A stretch of DNA of 64,000 nt from NCBI RefSeq assembly GCF_014805625.2, contig NW_023998415.1, forward strand, positions 8,991,574-9,055,573. The letters are read 5' to 3'. A model generated the notes under the pieces. That model worked only from the letters and a program-made list of their open reading frames with translations, ran no database searches and was not told where the DNA came from. Positions 1-11,992 of this stretch are shown one piece after another; the stretch's first letter is position 1, and each line of letters starts with the position of its first letter. Made by a program: the position numbers and the translations under genes. The DNA is from Glossina fuscipes (Eukaryota; Arthropoda; Insecta; Diptera; Glossinidae).

Positions 1-860
1 GGCTTGCTCTCTTTTTAAAAGGCTTATGTGCTAATTATTTTTATACGTACGGCCGGTGAAGATTTTTTTTCTTTTCGGAAGATGATAAGAGCATTTTGAA
101 GTTTTGAAGAGTGTGAAACTGCGAAGAGGAAATTAAGGAGCGACGGAGGCAGCAAACCGAAATTTTTAGCTGCTGACGTTAAAGTGCACACATAATCATT
201 ATTGTTGCTAGTAGTTGCAATTGAGAAGCCAATAAGGATGTGGCATAAAAAAGGGAAGTTACTAAATGCGACTAAGCAAATATATTTTTCATATACTTCT
301 TTCGAGATAGAAATAACCCACTACCTCAAAGTTCATCATTACTTGTCTGATGCGATATGCTTTTTCGAAAGTGAAGCTCTTGAAGTTTTTTAAGCTACAT
401 AATAGATAATTGTAGAATTCGAGAAAACTTGCTTTCCCAGTGCGGCTCACTGCGATGATCGCAATTATTTTCATTATGATCAAATGAAAAACTAAACAAG
501 TGTTAAAACATTTAGTCGAACAGCCAACAACTCTTCGCATAATTTTGACGATTGTTCAAGGTTATAAGTCAAAGATCAAAGAATTCCAACGAACAGGCAA
601 CCGTGAACTCTTATCCTCAGACGTTTGCAGACGTTCATGTAACGTAGGATGATACAAACGAAAGCAAACGGTCTTTCGTATACTCGAAGTGGACAAAAAC
701 GATCTAGAATTCATGCCCAATTATCATTTCTAACTTGATTTAAATTTCGCAAAACATTTATTTTCTTTCATTTCAAAACAAATCTGAGTAAAAGGTGTAT
801 AAAGAAAATTCTTTTTTATTGATAAGGTACTAAGATAAATGTTAATTGTTGTGTTTATTT
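1..860. other. AT-rich non-coding DNA
   Basis: No supported gene. Short ORFs on both strands lack family features and splice context. The first 200 bases are richer in GA and could be transcribed leader sequence, but nothing confirms this. Confidence 0.5.
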
Positions 861-1155
861 TATGCCCTACACCACTGCATATATAGAGCTATATTAAGCT
901 TGTGCAGTTGTATGCAACGTCCAGTAGGACTTGAGGTAGACCCGCCTTTTATTATTTTGAATCGATGTAAGCTTGTCTGTCCATTTTTCCATTCAATTCT
1001 TGTGTTTAGCCTTCGGATCGCCAATTTTGATCATACCCGACGTGTACAAACGTACGCTACTGAAAACGACTCGAATCTGATCAGGTTTGCGAGCACTCCC
1101 CATATATCGCCTTAATTTAATAAACCGTTATATGAACACGTGTATTAAGCGAGAT
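861..1155 (+). repeat. Dispersed repeat family A, copy 1
   Basis: Begins with the family start 'CCCTACACCACTG' and carries the shared order of blocks: a TATGCAAC block, 'GACTTGAGGTAGACCC', 'AAGCTTGTCTGTCCA', then 'CACTCCCCATATATCGCC'. The same blocks in the same order occur at eight other places in the window. The ORF across it (846-1115) is a by-product of the repeat and not a gene. Confidence 0.7.
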
Positions 1156-4100
1156 GGTGGTGGATTTAGTGGTATGCAACGACAACTACAGTGTTTTCAC
1201 TTTACTTAATCCAATTATTTCATTAATAGTGCAAGCTTTTCTTTATCTTGTTCTAAATTTGCACGAGTTTTTTTTTTTTTTTCTATTCTCTATAAATTCC
1301 TTTCCCTTCTCCATCGCTCGTTCTTTTGTATCACTACTGTTTCCTATTTACTATCGGCATTATAAAATTTTTTCAATCAATCAATATTAACTGTATTTAA
1401 TGATCGTCTTGTTAATAATATATTCTAGAACGAATAAAAGTAAGGAAGAGCTTCCTTATTATTATTGTTATTATTATTTGTTCTCGTTGCTGATAAATTT
1501 TCCTGTAAGAAGTGGTACAAAAGGAGATTAACTTCCATTCACAATGAAAGCGGTTCAAATTTGGACTCATTTCTTGTCCGTTTTTACAGTGCATCGTGAG
1601 GATCATTTTTTATTATATTGAAGCCTATGTTAACTTGAAGCCATAAAGTTTTATTATTTATATACCGACATTTTCTTTCTAATACTAAATAATTAGCTAA
1701 TCTCATTACTTGTTGCAAAAATTAAAAGCTTACATTTTGATACCTGAAAAGATTTGGCCAAACAATACTGCTAAGTTTGCATAAAGTTTTATCTTGAATT
1801 CTAGGTCTAAAAATTTCATTTTCTTCTAGAAAAATATGATTTAAAAACATTGGTTTTAATGAATTTTTTTTTTTTTTTTTTTTGTGAACAATAACAACCT
1901 GTTTCCTTACTATAGATTTGGTATGGGGGAACGATACCTAGAGTTCAAACATAGACTACGGTTCAATATCCGTCTGCACAACTCGCGGTAAAGGTTTTCA
2001 TGGGTTAACTGACATTTATTTAAAGGTAACAATAATAAATCTACCTTTGGTTGTTTTATAATGTCATACTCAACACGTCATCCCATAGTTCGTAGGAAGA
2101 CAATCATAAAGCTATCGCCATCAGTTTGATGAGTGCGTGAGAAATCGGAAAAGTTTGATTTTTTTTTTTTTTTTTTTTGTACAACCAGCCATTTGGGATA
2201 TTTTTTCCACACGTACATGGACGGTGGCGGTGGGGAAGGATTAAAAAAAAAAAAGATGAGGTGAAGGAAAGGAGTAGTGTTCGTGCACATTGGACTTGAA
2301 AATGGATATGTCAGGTACAGCAGGTATCATCACTGCGGGTAAGTTGTTCTAAAGGCGAGCAGCACGTTTAAAAAACAACAATTTGCGTTGGTGTGTTGTA
2401 CGAAATGTTAAGAAATTTTGGGACACTTTCGTTTGAAAGCTTGCATTATACAAAAATCATTTTGATTCGTATGTCATCCTACGACCTTATTGAGTGCTGT
2501 GTTATATAATAAATCTGCTCTTCTTCACTTCTTAGATCGACCCATAAGCTTGTTATCTCTGCTTTTGCGACATGACTTTCAAAGCTTATTATATTATATT
2601 ATATTATATGCATATTTGTATAAAAGTAAATTGTTTAGCAATACTTTCAGGTGTTTATGATCTGATGTTTTATAATGCTTTGCGTGCTTGATTTATTCTT
2701 AATGCATTCTTTCATAAGCAATTAATTGTCTTAAAAATCAAAGAACATGCATAACCAGTTATATAAATAATGGGTTCTTGGTTATTCTAGCTGTTGGTGC
2801 AACGAACATAATTCTATATTTTTAAAAAAAAATTCTACAACTTTACAACAGTTATTTGAATGTTGAATAATGAATTTAATAGAGCATCGGTGAGATGTTC
2901 ATTCGAGCTTGTACGCGTCTAGTAAAGTCTAAGCTTTGCTTTGCTTTGCTTTGCTTTTCTGTGCTCTGCAAGTAAATTTTATTATTAATATTGAATATGT
3001 AGAGCACCTCATCTGAACATATATACAGGCATAGACACACAAATGTTTTCAATAAATGCACTTGAAAGACAAGTGCTGCTGCGTTATTATATTTTGAACG
3101 GCTTTTCCACCTCGTCAACGAAAATTACCCAAAAAAAAAGAAAACAAGAAAGACATTTCCATGTAACTTAATCCTAGAATTCTCTCTCAGTGCCCAGCCA
3201 TCGAAGTTGGCGTTAAAATGCTTTCACAAAGCAAAAAAAAAAAAAGAAAAGAAAAACAACGTATAGAGAACGAGATACCAACAACAAATAGAAATCATTT
3301 AAAACAATTTTTCAACATATGTATGCAAACTTATTCACTGATCCATTTATTTGAATATTATTGTAGTGCAGTTGTTTGTGCTCATTTTACAAGTGTTCCG
3401 AGTTGGAAAAGTTTTTTTTTTTTTTTTTTTGCATATTATATGTCACATAGTGACATTTCACAAACTGCGCATGTGTAAAATGTTTTTATATTTTTATTGT
3501 TATTTCCATTTAAGGTGCTATGTTGCTGTAAAATTTTCTAAACACTTTTCCATTATGTCGAAAGGAAGTATCAAATTTCAGATGATGTTTAGTTTGTTTT
3601 ACGGTTTTTTTTTTTATTTTTTTATTTATTTTTTTCTTTCTTTTTATGAATGAGTTCACTACAGTGCGTTCCTATCCCAGGTTCGGTCAAAAGCAGCAGT
3701 GAATTGCATATCTTACCTTTTACAGCGGACTAACTATAAATTAGATCATCAACTCCCCATGTACACATATATGTAGACATGATGACTTAAATAAAATTAT
3801 TACCACGAGCTAAATACGTTTTACTTGTCTTTATTGATGCGGTTGCATTACTATATATTTCAAAGATAAGTTGTTTCGCTTTCTATTTGGTCTTGCAGAA
3901 GTTTTTAATTTCTAACGCATTTTCATCGGACACCGCTTTATTTAATTCACTTTGTTAGACGGCAGATTTACTGGTTTCCCATTATAGGCCTATACATGTA
4001 GTGCCGGTGACCTGTCCTGACCGGTAAAAAAGCAGTGCTAACAGTGCTTATCAGTGTAAAATGCCGTAGTGAACGAATCAAGTAACTGCTTGCTTACTAA

Positions 4101-4350
4101 AGTGGTAGTTGAAGCTCGGATTGTTAAGTTAGTCAATGTGGGTAAATTTTTAGTCGACAATTCGTTCTAACATTTTTTACTATCAGTAATCAATAGTTAT
4201 TCAATATTATTACGTCTTTCCTCGTTTCAACGGCAAACTATGAAACAAAGCGACTCCTACGAAAAAGGCAAATGCCTGGCAAAATTCATTTATTTCCTTT
4301 AGTCAAAGATTTTCACACCTTCACTGATATAAAAAAAAAAAAAAATTTAT
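1156..4350. other. Non-coding stretch with simple repeats
   Basis: No gene seen. It holds several poly-T and poly-A runs (for example near 1865, 2160, 3415 and 3607), a TATAT-type tandem at 2588-2609 and a TTTGC tandem at 2933-2957. ORFs here are short and partly made of the T runs. Confidence 0.5.
2933..2957. repeat. TTTGC pentanucleotide tandem repeat
   Basis: About five copies of the pentamer GCTTT in a row, ending in a CTTTTCT variant. A short microsatellite with no coding context. Confidence 0.85.
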
Positions 4351-4730
4351 TTTTACGTCCTACACCGTTAGTGGAACGATCGTATATATGTTTGTGTGTG
4401 GACGTATGCAGCACCCAGAGGAACTATCTTTTATTATACTAATCGTTTCTGAAATTTATTCTGAGCTTGTCTGTCCATCTGCCCGTCTTGTTTACTTCTA
4501 TGTTCAACTTACAAGTCGTAATTTTTGAAATATTTTGATGAAATTCGACACGATGAAGGGCTTTGGCCCAGAGACGAATCCTATTAGAAATGATTCGGAT
4601 CGGACCAGTATTTCGACCACCTCTCCACCATATCACGCTTTATTTTGAATACAAATACAAATTACCATAAGTGGAGCAGGATATTTATGGATGGGCTGTG
4701 GCCCGCTCTAGTGTTTTTACTTGTTTTAAT
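4351..4730 (+). repeat. Dispersed repeat family A, copy 2
   Basis: Starts 'GTCCTACACCGTTAGTGG' and has the family blocks 'GAGCTTGTCTGTCCATCTG', 'GATGAAATTCGACACGATG', 'GAAATGATTCGGATCGGACC' and 'CGACCACCTCTCCACCATAT'. It closes with the family end, 'GGATGGGCTGTGGCCCGC' followed by TTTTTACTTGTTTT. This is one of the fullest copies and helps define both ends. Confidence 0.8.
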
Positions 4731-5821
4731 GTGCTGTGAAATTGAACAACTTGATGTGATTTTAGAACTCCTGGCTTTGCATGGATGTATGCTGTGATAA
4801 GCATCTTAATTTTTATCTCTAAATTAAGATATACATATTAACTGTGCACTAGAAAGTGCTCTAGCAGTACTGCGGCATATCGTTACTAACGATAAATGAC
4901 AGAGTCGAGGGAAAAGTTGTTTAATGCGAAATACTGGGAGTATAAGAAAAATTGAATCCTAATGCGCTAGTGGTTGCAAAACTGATAATAAAGAATGTAT
5001 GCACGTCCCGTATACCGAGATAATACCGCAAATAATTAATATAAACATTTCTTAAGTATTTTCGTCTGGATGATCCCTCCCACTTCATTCGTTCAAGCAA
5101 TATTTATATTGAGCAAATCGAAGCTTTAATTACATCCGCTTAGCTTTTGGCATTTGCAGAGACCCGGACATAAAGTGAATATATATGGTTCTGGAGGGGA
5201 AAGACATGATATTTACTTGTAAAAGAAACGAAAAGTGAGTAAATCCTTTCTTTGGGTTCTTTTGGAGTAACTTATCTTAACGAAAGTTTCACTAACGCAT
5301 TTTATTTTCTATTAAATAAGTAAACTGGGCTTTCAAGTAAACATTAAGTAAATTTTTAATGCCATAAAGATAATCGAAAATCTCAAATAGCTTTAGAATT
5401 TATCTTTCTTTTCTTACACAAAAGGAAAAAAAAAACATTTTCACACGATTAATAAAAGATGAGATAGATATTTACAAGTTTTTCTCGCTTATTTGATATA
5501 TTATTTGCATACATTTATAATTACTTCCATGTATTGAATGAATTCATATCACCGAAACTGGTTGCGCGTCTGTGTGTGTGCAAAACAGGGAAAAGAAGAA
5601 AAATGAAATACATTGTAGTCAAGTAACATCAAATTTGTTTTCTTCTTGAAATGTGCACACACCGTACTAATACACTCATAAATAAATGAAATAAAATCAC
5701 ATCGAAAAAAAGGTGTGTTATGGTATGGTGTGGTCTACCTGTTGTGGTTCGTTATTGATGTTGTTTTGTAAAAATTTTTACGGTAAATGCTGCAGGTAGC
5801 GAGATATGACTACATACATAT

Positions 5822-5877
<56 letters not shown>

Positions 5878-7080
5878 CGCATTATGCAGGTGCGTAAAGA
5901 TAACGTCTACCGGCCATATTTTTCTCTTTCAATATTTATTTATCATATTCTGCGTAAGTGCATGTGAACGAGTGCCGTTTGCGGCCCCCTTAGCCAACCA
6001 CTCTCAATAAAAAAGTTTAAAAAAAAAAAAAAAAAATTAACAAAAATGTTTACAATTTATAACATAAAAAATTTGGGTCAGTAAACTTAAAAAAAAAAAA
6101 TGAAAATCAATTATTTCAACTCGTATGGATATAAACCGACAGCTAGTGAGAGTTTGATTTGAATAATTATTCTCGAATATAGGACAACAAGTCATGGGAC
6201 GACAGATACTTCCGTTTCTTTCCATCTAATTCTTACTCTCACTATCTCCTCGTTGTCTATCCCTTTCTATTTACATATATATGCGTATTTCTCTTTCTGT
6301 TCATGTGTCTATCGGCCTGCATGCGTTTCCCTAGCCATTGAATGCATGCCGAGAATTTTTCTATTAATGCCCATCTACCATAGGCTGTTCAATGGGAGTT
6401 TTTCCACAATATGTTTACCTTATATAAAGCCCCTGTACTTATTACAAAATTCACATAATATTCACTTACTGATGCATGCAATTGAAACATTAAATGTTGA
6501 CCTAAATTTTTCCTAAAGTTGCATTGCGGTTTTTTTTTTTTATAATATTTATTTATAAATATATAAAAAAAGATTATAGCAATTAATGAGTGAATTTTTA
6601 AATAAAAAAAAAATTTCTTTACTTTTGCAAGTTATTCGTAAAGGTCCGTGAGGTATCAAAATACGCATCGGAAGCTCCATAAAGTAGCCTACATAGCTGC
6701 ATTGCTGGCCTTCAGAGTGAATAACACTGCGATCCGCTTAAAGGTTAAACTCGGCCTCTCCGTTAGCTAAATCGGTTAGTAATTAGCAAAGGACTTACAA
6801 CGCGTTTTGCGATAATTTTCGATTTGGTTTTAAAGTTTTATATCCATCACATGAGAAGGCGATATGGGCCAAATCCTTTTATCAAATATGTGCCACGTAT
6901 TGAAATACCCATGAAGTATACATATTCTTGGTCATTGTGAATAAAGGAAAGCATGTCTGCTTGTTCTTCGTTAATACGTCAACATTTTTTGTTTGGAAAA
7001 GTAAGAAAAAACCTTTTTGGTCTGGTAGTAGTATGGACGTTTACACGCTTTTCCTCACATCGCCTAACATAATTTTTCGT
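4731..7080. other. Non-coding stretch with a long AT microsatellite
   Basis: No supported gene. It contains the (TA)n at 5826-5871 and homopolymer runs near 6018, 6090 and 6530. The part from about 6630 onward is less AT-rich and probably belongs to the diverged transposable element that carries the 157-bp units just downstream. Confidence 0.45.
5826..5871. repeat. (AT)n microsatellite
   Basis: About 23 uninterrupted AT dinucleotides, the longest AT tract in the window. Likely length-polymorphic. Confidence 0.95.
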
Positions 7081-7082
7081 TT

Positions 7083-7376
7083 ACTTTTGCGATAAATTAA
7101 CAGAAATTGTTGCCTTTACTTAAGTGAAAGCGGACCTTTCATGCGAGCCCTTCTATGGAAACGGGCCCAGACCGTGAACTCACGTGGTCCAAATTTAGCA
7201 AAATTAATTTGCTTGTCAGTGATTGTATTATTTTTTATCTACTTTTGTCAGAAATTGCTGAAAATTGAACTTTGATGTCGTTTAAAGCGGCTTACTTTGC
7301 ATGAAAGCCATTATATGGTGTAGGGTCAAAAAAATAGGTCTACTTGCTCCAAGGTTAATGAAATAAATTTTTAAGC
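7083..7376 (-). repeat. Two diverged tandem units of about 158 bp
   Basis: The block beginning 'ACTTTTGCGATAAATTAAC' at 7083 recurs, diverged, as 'ACTTTTGTCAGAAATTGC' at 7241, an offset of 158. Both units go on to an AAAGCGG element, a CATG(A/C) block, a CCnnTATGG block and a 'GGTCCAAATTTAG'-like or GCTCCAAGG block. The reverse complement carries 'CTAAATTTGGACCA', which matches the tandem units at 39.5-39.8 kb, so this locus is in the opposite orientation. Confidence 0.6.
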
Positions 7377-8420
7377 CAAACTACTATTTTGAACTGACTA
7401 TTACTACAATGTATTAAAGATTTTGATTTTATTGTCATATCAATGTTTATCTCTTTATCAATTTCCTTTGGAATGGGGCTTGAAACATATATATGAGTGC
7501 ATTCCAGCGATATGTTTTGCATTTATTTAGTGTGGGCTATGTACTGGTTTTTGTCCAGATATTTTGAAAATTGGAAATTTTCTTTTTGCTTTTCCTATAA
7601 CAACTAGGAAATCGTCCTAAAAATACTCTGATACGTCGATGTACCAAATACGATATACGGTCATTGCATCACGTGTATGGGACCTATCATCTGTATGTTG
7701 CGTGTATTTTTTTTACTTTATATTTTAACTAATCATTTAGACGATGTCATCTGTACACGTTGCAAAGATGGTGGCTATCGAAAAAGAGCGTGTGTCGAAT
7801 CTTCCAAGCAGATATAATGCAGCAACTTCTTCTCAATTTTTCTGCGAATTGATAGCACTATTAATGAGCTGTTTTATGTCTCAAAAAGAAAGCATTAGCG
7901 TTTCTTTCACAAAAGGAATTAAGTACCGTTTAATCTTGTCTACCAAAAAAAAAAGATGGGCTTATTGTTGTTTATCTTCTTTTCACGAACTAATATGAAA
8001 AGAGTAACTTGTACCATAACCGCATAATGTTAAGTCAATAGAAAGCATAGAAATAATGAAATTATTAGCAATGTGTATCTAGACCTAGATGCAATGGGCT
8101 TTAGAATTTCCTTAGTGCTTCTTTACTTATCACTTACTTAACTAAGGCCATAAAGGCCGTTGCCTTCACTGAATAATAACGATGCCCATGTGAAGAAGAG
8201 ATTTGAGATTCATCAAATCACAGACTATCAAAAAGGTTCCCAGTATTGTTGGTGAGAATTCCCTGCACCTCTATAATTAAAGTATATATATATGTATATA
8301 CAGTTTCAAACATAATTATTGCTTCAGAATACCAAGGAAAGTGATTTTATTATCATTTGTTGTCCTCTACTTTTTTGTTTTTTGTTAACTATTTTGAAAG
8401 TTATATAAAATATTGATGTA
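7377..8420. other. Non-coding AT-rich stretch
   Basis: No supported gene. The ORF at 7744-7998 shows no family signature, is interrupted by an A-run and ends without splice context. Confidence 0.4.
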
Positions 8421-8423
8421 ATA

Positions 8424-8919
8424 AATTTTCAATGTCATATCAAATTCATTAAATGCCAACATTACGTGGGCAGTAAATGTAGCCACTGATTCCTACACTC
8501 TCCTAAGTCTGAAAGATAGCAGGTGGTGTTTATGTTTTAACACCAACCACCACGAACCAGCACCAGCCGCACCGCCATCAGTATCACCGCCGGCTTCGGT
8601 GTTAGCAACGGCTCTATTTGGTGCACCATCAGCATTGGCTATGCTTTCATATAAGGAAAAGCGTTATTTTCATATTCACCTCAACATGGTCGTCATAGTA
8701 AATCCTCACAGTAAGAGTTCCTTAAGTATATACACACAAAAAAAGAAAAAAGCGGTTTCTTATGTGCAAATTTTTGCGTGTAAGCTTTTTTTCTCCTTTT
8801 TTTTTTGTTTGTTTGTTTTTTTTTTCTTTCTTTTCTTCGCTTTCTCATATACAGTCGCAATGAATAAAAAATATAAACGTTTAATGTCTCAGTGTAGACG
8901 TCAACTTTTTAATGAATGA
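8424..8919 (+). other. Open frame with a GC-rich Pro/Ala/His-rich island
   Basis: A + strand frame stays open from about 8424 to 8919. Its centre, about 8540-8660, is much more GC-rich than its surroundings and reads as Asn/His then Pro/Ala/Ser-rich protein. The opposite strand is also open and reads Gly/Ala-rich. Downstream, the frame degenerates into a Phe/Lys-rich translation of poly-A and poly-T runs, so the whole ORF is unlikely to be one protein. It could be a coding exon, a UTR of a long gene or a chance compositional island. No convincing splice sites flank it. Confidence 0.25.
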
Positions 8920-9880
8920 TGTCTAAGTGCGGTAAAGGCGAACGAAGGAAAGAGTCGGAGCATTCAATGTTGCATTTTTATTTATATAATTTGTTAAAGC
9001 TACGTACATATGTACGTAAGTGTACCTGTATGCCTGTATGCCTGCCTTAATAAACTATGGCTGTAAACGATTAAAACGGCGTTTGCTTGCATCTACACAC
9101 TTATGCATCCATTATCTCACTTTTTAATAAAAGTCATAAGAAATTTTTATTTAAAATTCATTTACGTGTAAATAGTTTTTATTTTATTTTATTTTTTTTT
9201 TATATTTCTTTTAATTTTAGTTTTAAGTTTAAAAACTGTGACATTTTCCTTTAAAACGGAAGTTATTGTATTTCTTTTCATTGTATATATATATTATATA
9301 TATATAGATATATATATATTAATCTTATTTATTTTAAGTTTCCTGGAGCTTAAATTTTGTTTGTACTTAAAAAAAAAAAAAAAAAAACAAAAAGAGAAGT
9401 AAGACGAATAAAACGGTTTGTGTACAATTAAAGCAATGAATATTAATAACTTTTTACATTTTCAATTAAGCGAAAATTATTGTTCAATTCACAACGGAAA
9501 TTTTGAAATAGACTAAGCAGTTAAAAACCAAATATGCATGAATGGGTCCGTTCTTTGCCTACATAAATTCCAGTATCGAATATTGAAAGAGGGAGCCGGC
9601 TTATGATAATCTGTCTCTAATCGATTTTCTGTAGAAGGCTGTGCTTCCATATAACTCTCTTTAACTTTACAGAGATTCCACTCTATCATTGTCATATATT
9701 CGCGAGTGCGTGCAAGTCGCATCCGAAATATATTCTATTACTGATCAATAACTAAAAAAACTACAAATGAAAAAGAATTCACATTGGGCTTTGGCTGACA
9801 TCGTTTGATATGTACCATTATGTGCGGTCTATAGTATTTAATTACAAGACGAGGTACACGTATCGTCCATATCTTATTTC
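8920..9880. other. Non-coding stretch with AT repeat and A-run
   Basis: Contains an interrupted AT-repeat block (about 9285-9320) and an A-run near 9369-9387. The 69-codon minus ORF at 9513-9722 has no recognisable features. Confidence 0.4.
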
Positions 9881-9888
9881 ATCATTTA

Positions 9889-10143
9889 TTAATCCAAACT
9901 GGATTTTGTGTTTTTATCGCCATTGAACATATCACGATAGGCCTCACAGGCTGATAGTCTGAAAGCAGTCTCATATTTTGTATAGGAAACAACCAATCCA
10001 CCCAATATTTTGGACAGGAATGCGTCAAGGAAGTTTTTGGTCACCCCTTCACGAGCTGTGAGCTTAACCAAAGATTCTCTATATAAAAATAAACAAGTAA
10101 GGAAATTGTAGCCGGTCGTTATCGAATTTTTTATAGTCATCAC
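9889..10143 (-). CDS. Possible terminal exon of an unidentified minus-strand gene
   Basis: Read on the minus strand, a frame ends in GGATTAATAAATG, so an AATAAA overlaps its stop codon. Its last 60 or so residues look like ordinary protein: KLTAREGVTKNFLDAFLSK, then ILGGLVVSYTKYETAF, then a Cys/Ala/Tyr segment and a polar tail ending SSLD. Two splice acceptors would fit on the minus strand: a pyrimidine-rich run ending TATATAG just before the Glu-Ser-Leu-Val residues, and 'TTTTAGTCTTTTTCAG' at about 10150. I do not recognise the family. It may be the 3' end of a small gene, a decayed gene or chance. Similar minus-strand islands lie to its right at 10348-10596 and 10775-10890. Confidence 0.3.
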   Translation of the reverse strand: MMTIKNSITTGYNFLTCLFLYRESLVKLTAREGVTKNFLDAFLSKILGGLVVSYTKYETAFRLSACEAYRDMFNGDKNTKSSLD

Positions 10144-10347
10144 CGTTATCCTGAAAAAGACTAAAAAACAAAAAGGGGAAAAGAATTACATTTTTTCATT
10201 GAGTGGGCCCGTCCGACTTTTTCCGCTTTCAGATTAGAAGTGGAAATATTTGCATGTGCACGTGAATGTGTTGCACTTTATGAGTAACTGGAAAAAAACA
10301 CGGCAGGCAAAAGCGTTTAAAGTTTTTGTTGCTTGGACATGTGAGCG

Positions 10348-10596
10348 TTATAAGGGTGTCCTTTGACCGGTTTGGATAATTGGGTCAAACTCTTTCGCAA
10401 ACTTGTAAGTGATAGCTTCATTATTGTGAACGAGAGCATGTTTACCACAGATACTATCTTGGTAGACAGGCGGAGAGCCGGACATGCTTAGGTGCACTCC
10501 GAGTTTGAAACTGGCCAAAAATTTATATACTTTAGGAGGTTTTTGAAGGCTGCTTCTGCGCGTTATAGAGGTATTGCCAAAAAAAAAAGAAGACAA
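10348..10596 (-). CDS. Possible minus-strand coding island, unidentified
   Basis: Minus-strand ORF whose central part reads like protein: YKFLASFKLGVHLSMSGSPP, then VYQDSICGKHALVHNNEA, then ITYKFAKEFDPIIQTG. The opposite strand is partly open too, which weakens the case. Splice sites that would join it to the islands on either side are not clear. A further minus-strand island at about 10775-10890 reads as KKFQSCFEEYQNIIKRG followed by QPNYQTVEQHVYDITY. Together they suggest a decayed or multi-exon minus-strand gene between about 9.9 and 10.9 kb. No family was recognised. Confidence 0.22.
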   Translation of the reverse strand: MSSFFFGNTSITRRSSLQKPPKVYKFLASFKLGVHLSMSGSPPVYQDSICGKHALVHNNEAITYKFAKEFDPIIQTGQRTPL

Positions 10597-11202
10597 CTTT
10601 CGATATCGTAAATAATAAGGTACATGTAGTTAATTTTTGCTATTTTTGTACAGGTATTGCTGCATCGCCCATCGAAATTTTCAGGATTTATCTTCCGTAC
10701 ATTATGGGCAATGAGGTAAAAAGCTTATTTTTATTTTATTTTTTTTTTTTAAACAGAGGTGTTCTCACTCAGTACGTGATATCGTAAACGTGTTGTTCGA
10801 CCGTTTGGTAATTGGGCTGGCCACGTTTGATAATATTCTGATACTCCTCAAAACAAGACTGAAACTTTTTTGACTCATTCTTATGGGCGCATTATCATCT
10901 TGGCATTTGGCAGTGTTTGGCATCGATATGCTAATCAGAGTAAGAGTTTCATCATTGAGGATTCCGAGTTATTCGTCCGCAGTGATTCGGCCGGTGATAT
11001 AAACGACGGAATCAGCTGCATGCCAGAAGTATAGTACAGGAATATAATTGAACTAAGTGACGTGGTTGAGGAGCACTGATCATTTACGGGACAAAAGAAT
11101 TGGAAAAGTGAGTTCGCTTTGTGATAAACGCGCGTATATGTCTGTTTGTCTCCGGCAGAAGCAATCCAGGAAATGATTTTCAAGTTGGGTTGAGAACGTC
11201 TC

Positions 11203-11430
11203 CCGATTGCGGGTTATTCTCACGGCCTGTCTCCTTCTAATTACTACTTGACCAGATCGATACTATCCTATTTAGCAGATAATTGGTTCACAAAATTTGA
11301 AAATGTCCAAACATGGGTTGGAGATCATTTCGCTTCGAAACCGCAAAGTTTGTACCGAGAGAACATCTGCACGCTATCCGATAATAGGCAAAAAACCATT
11401 GCTAATGATGATGCATGTTTTGACTATTAA
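11203..11430 (+). pseudogene. Mariner-family transposase remnant (C-terminal part)
   Basis: The frame reads YSHGLSPSNYYL, then VQTWVGDHFASKPQSLYREN, then RQKTIANDDACFDY and a stop. This matches the C-terminal third of mariner (IS630/Tc1/mariner) transposases, where a SPDLxPSDY block holding the last catalytic aspartate is followed by an 'ASKP.SFYRRGI..LPERW..V...G.YFD' tail. Here the Asp positions of that block are Gly and Asn, so the copy could not be catalytic even without its missing N-terminal two thirds. No mariner-like sequence was found immediately to the left. It is a 5'-truncated, dead copy. Confidence 0.75.
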
Positions 11431-11992
11431 ATAAAACAAAATATTTCGTATTTAATTTTGGTTTTTGTCACAAAATACAGAGAATTTGTTTGTATAATTT
11501 TAGTAAAGAGAGCCGATCACTTGACCGTCTACTAGAACTGCTCTCGTTACTTGTTAATTTCATGCGCAAACTCGCTAGACAATTAAAATAAGTCTCGCTT
11601 GTTGCCGCAAACGACGACCTTGTTCGGCTTCCCAGTTTTAAGATTCGCCCGTAGTTTACGGGCATTATGAGTAAATTTTTCTGAAGCACTTATTACAGCC
11701 AGTTAAGGTACATTTTTCTTCTTCGTACTGCGAAGTCTTAACCATAGTTTCTTTTTCTTGGAAAAGTGCAAGAAAGTTCCGTTATGGAACAAAACTATTA
11801 ATTAACTTAATACACAAATAATCAAAATTGGATAGAAACCTTTATAGAAATTACGTTCGTATATTGTTTGGCACAGTTTTTATGGAACGCGATCTGTAAA
11901 CATGACAACAAATACCTAGAAATTTTCTAAAGGCACATTTCTCACAAAGGGCTGACGACTGTGGTTAATCTTGTTAACTAAATATAAAATTT
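11431..11992. other. AT-rich sequence without a gene
   Basis: No supported feature. The start may include the 3' flank and terminal repeat of the adjacent mariner copy, but I could not define an inverted repeat by eye. Confidence 0.4.

Noticed and set aside
846..1115. 89-codon + strand ORF
   Set aside because: It coincides with dispersed repeat family A; the other copies do not keep the frame.
10658..10710. Possible 31-base + strand microexon (TTTTCAG ... GAG|GTAAAA)
   Set aside because: The donor is weak, the codons show no bias, and there is no gene on this strand to join.
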